A program made the translations under genes and the position numbers. Positions 11,666-12,179 of a stretch of 12,179 nucleotides of DNA are shown piece after piece. This DNA is from JAWVZU01 sp033722075 (lineage in GTDB: Bacteria; Pseudomonadota; Gammaproteobacteria; Xanthomonadales; SZUA-38): the NCBI GenBank assembly GCA_033722075.1, contig JAWVZU010000105.1, positions 1-12,179 of the forward strand, in the 5' to 3' direction. The notes below the pieces were generated by a model. That model did not search any database. It had not been told where the DNA came from and saw only the letters and a list, made by a program, of their open reading frames with translations. The first letter of the stretch is position 1, and each line of letters starts with the position of its first letter.

Positions 11666-12179
11666 GCAGTCTGGCGATTCAAGCGACCGAGCCGGATCTC
11701 ATCTGCGCCAACCACCGGCTGGCCGCGCTGGATGCCGCCGAGCGCGTCCGCTGGGGCCTCACCCATCTGCCGGGTCCGCACGTGCTGACCTCCAGCTTCG
11801 GTGCGCAAGCGGCGGTCATGCTGCACCTGGTTACCCGGGAACAACCGGACATCCCGGTCGTGCTGGTCGACACGGGCTACCTCTTTCCGGAAACCTATCG
11901 CTTTGTCGACGCGCTTACCGACCGTCTGAAGCTGAATCTCCATGTCTGCCGGCCGGCGCACAGCGCGGCATGGCTGGAGGCCCGTCACGGGCGCCTCTGG
12001 GAGGCCGGACGCGAAGGATTGGAGCACTACAATCGCATCAGCAAGGTGGAACCGCTGCAGCGGACTTTCGAAGACCTGGGCGTGGCAACCTGGTTCGCGG
12101 GCCTGCGCAGGGAACAGAGCAGCAGCCGGCGCGACCTCGCCCATCTCACCACCAGGTCAGGCCGCTACAAGCTGTTGCC
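11662..12179 (+). CDS. cysH: Phosphoadenylyl-sulfate (PAPS) reductase, C-terminus outside the window
   Basis: Thioredoxin- or glutaredoxin-dependent reduction of PAPS to sulfite, which CysJI then reduces. The first 172 residues are present (E. coli protein: 244). Motifs are S-S-F-G-A-Q-A-A (39-46, nucleotide-binding loop), V-D-T-G-Y-L-F-P-E-T-Y and G-L-R-R-E-Q-S-S-S-R. At the place where 4Fe-4S APS reductases carry Cys-Cys-x-x-R-K, this protein reads Y-N-R-I-S-K-V-E-P-L, as in the cluster-free E. coli PAPS enzyme, so PAPS rather than APS is the expected substrate. The catalytic E-C-G-L-H tail lies beyond the right edge. The ATG overlaps the cysI stop as ATGA. Confidence 0.94.
   Translation, partial: MSSLAIQATEPDLICANHRLAALDAAERVRWGLTHLPGPHVLTSSFGAQAAVMLHLVTREQPDIPVVLVDTGYLFPETYRFVDALTDRLKLNLHVCRPAHSAAWLEARHGRLWEAGREGLEHYNRISKVEPLQRTFEDLGVATWFAGLRREQSSSRRDLAHLTTRSGRYKLL

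Noticed and set aside
1..12179. tRNA, rRNA, CRISPR, insertion sequence or prophage signals
   Set aside because: No clover-leaf motif, repeat-spacer array, transposase or integrase motif, or long direct or inverted repeat was seen on either strand.

Overview
This is a gene-dense, GC-rich piece of a bacterial chromosome. Codon third positions are mostly G or C, and that makes many long antisense shadow ORFs. The content fits a gammaproteobacterium: an assimilatory cysJ-cysI-cysH run close to the enteric/Xanthomonas type, an RND efflux pump with a divergent TetR regulator, and a c-di-GMP-type EAL protein. I would guess a lineage near Xanthomonadales/Chromatiales, but the window holds no phylogenetic marker that proves it. 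I see no tRNA, rRNA, IS element, CRISPR array or phage gene.

Layout. Positions 1-3166 (minus strand) carry an efflux operon: a lipoprotein periplasmic adaptor followed, with a short overlap, by an RND inner-membrane pump that runs off the left edge. The 97-bp gap 3167-3263 is a compact divergent control region with a perfect 15-bp palindrome and a second degenerate copy. A TetR/AcrR-type regulator (3264-3890, plus) reads away from it and overlaps by ATGA with a DUF2891-like gene (3887-4960). After a 94-bp gap comes the most striking gene, at 5055-7316: one 753-residue ORF that joins a complete class II HMG-CoA reductase to a complete GHMP-family mevalonate kinase. These are two consecutive steps of the mevalonate route to isoprenoids, and no other mevalonate gene lies in the window. 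Converging on it with a 13-bp gap is a short, partly degenerate EAL-domain protein (7330-8118, minus). A roughly 200-bp region rich in inverted repeats then separates the EAL gene from cysJ-cysI-cysH (8320 to the right edge, plus). These three genes overlap one another and encode reduction of PAPS to sulfite and of sulfite to sulfide; cysH is cut by the window end.

How the parts work together. The TetR protein probably represses both itself and the pump operon from the shared palindrome, and translation of the DUF2891 gene is coupled to it. CysJ passes NADPH electrons through FAD and FMN to the siroheme/4Fe-4S protein CysI, and CysH supplies sulfite. The HMGR-MVK fusion would turn HMG-CoA into 5-phosphomevalonate on a single polypeptide, and residues at the cofactor-specificity site suggest NADPH use. 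The fusion is the main candidate for a little-described system here.
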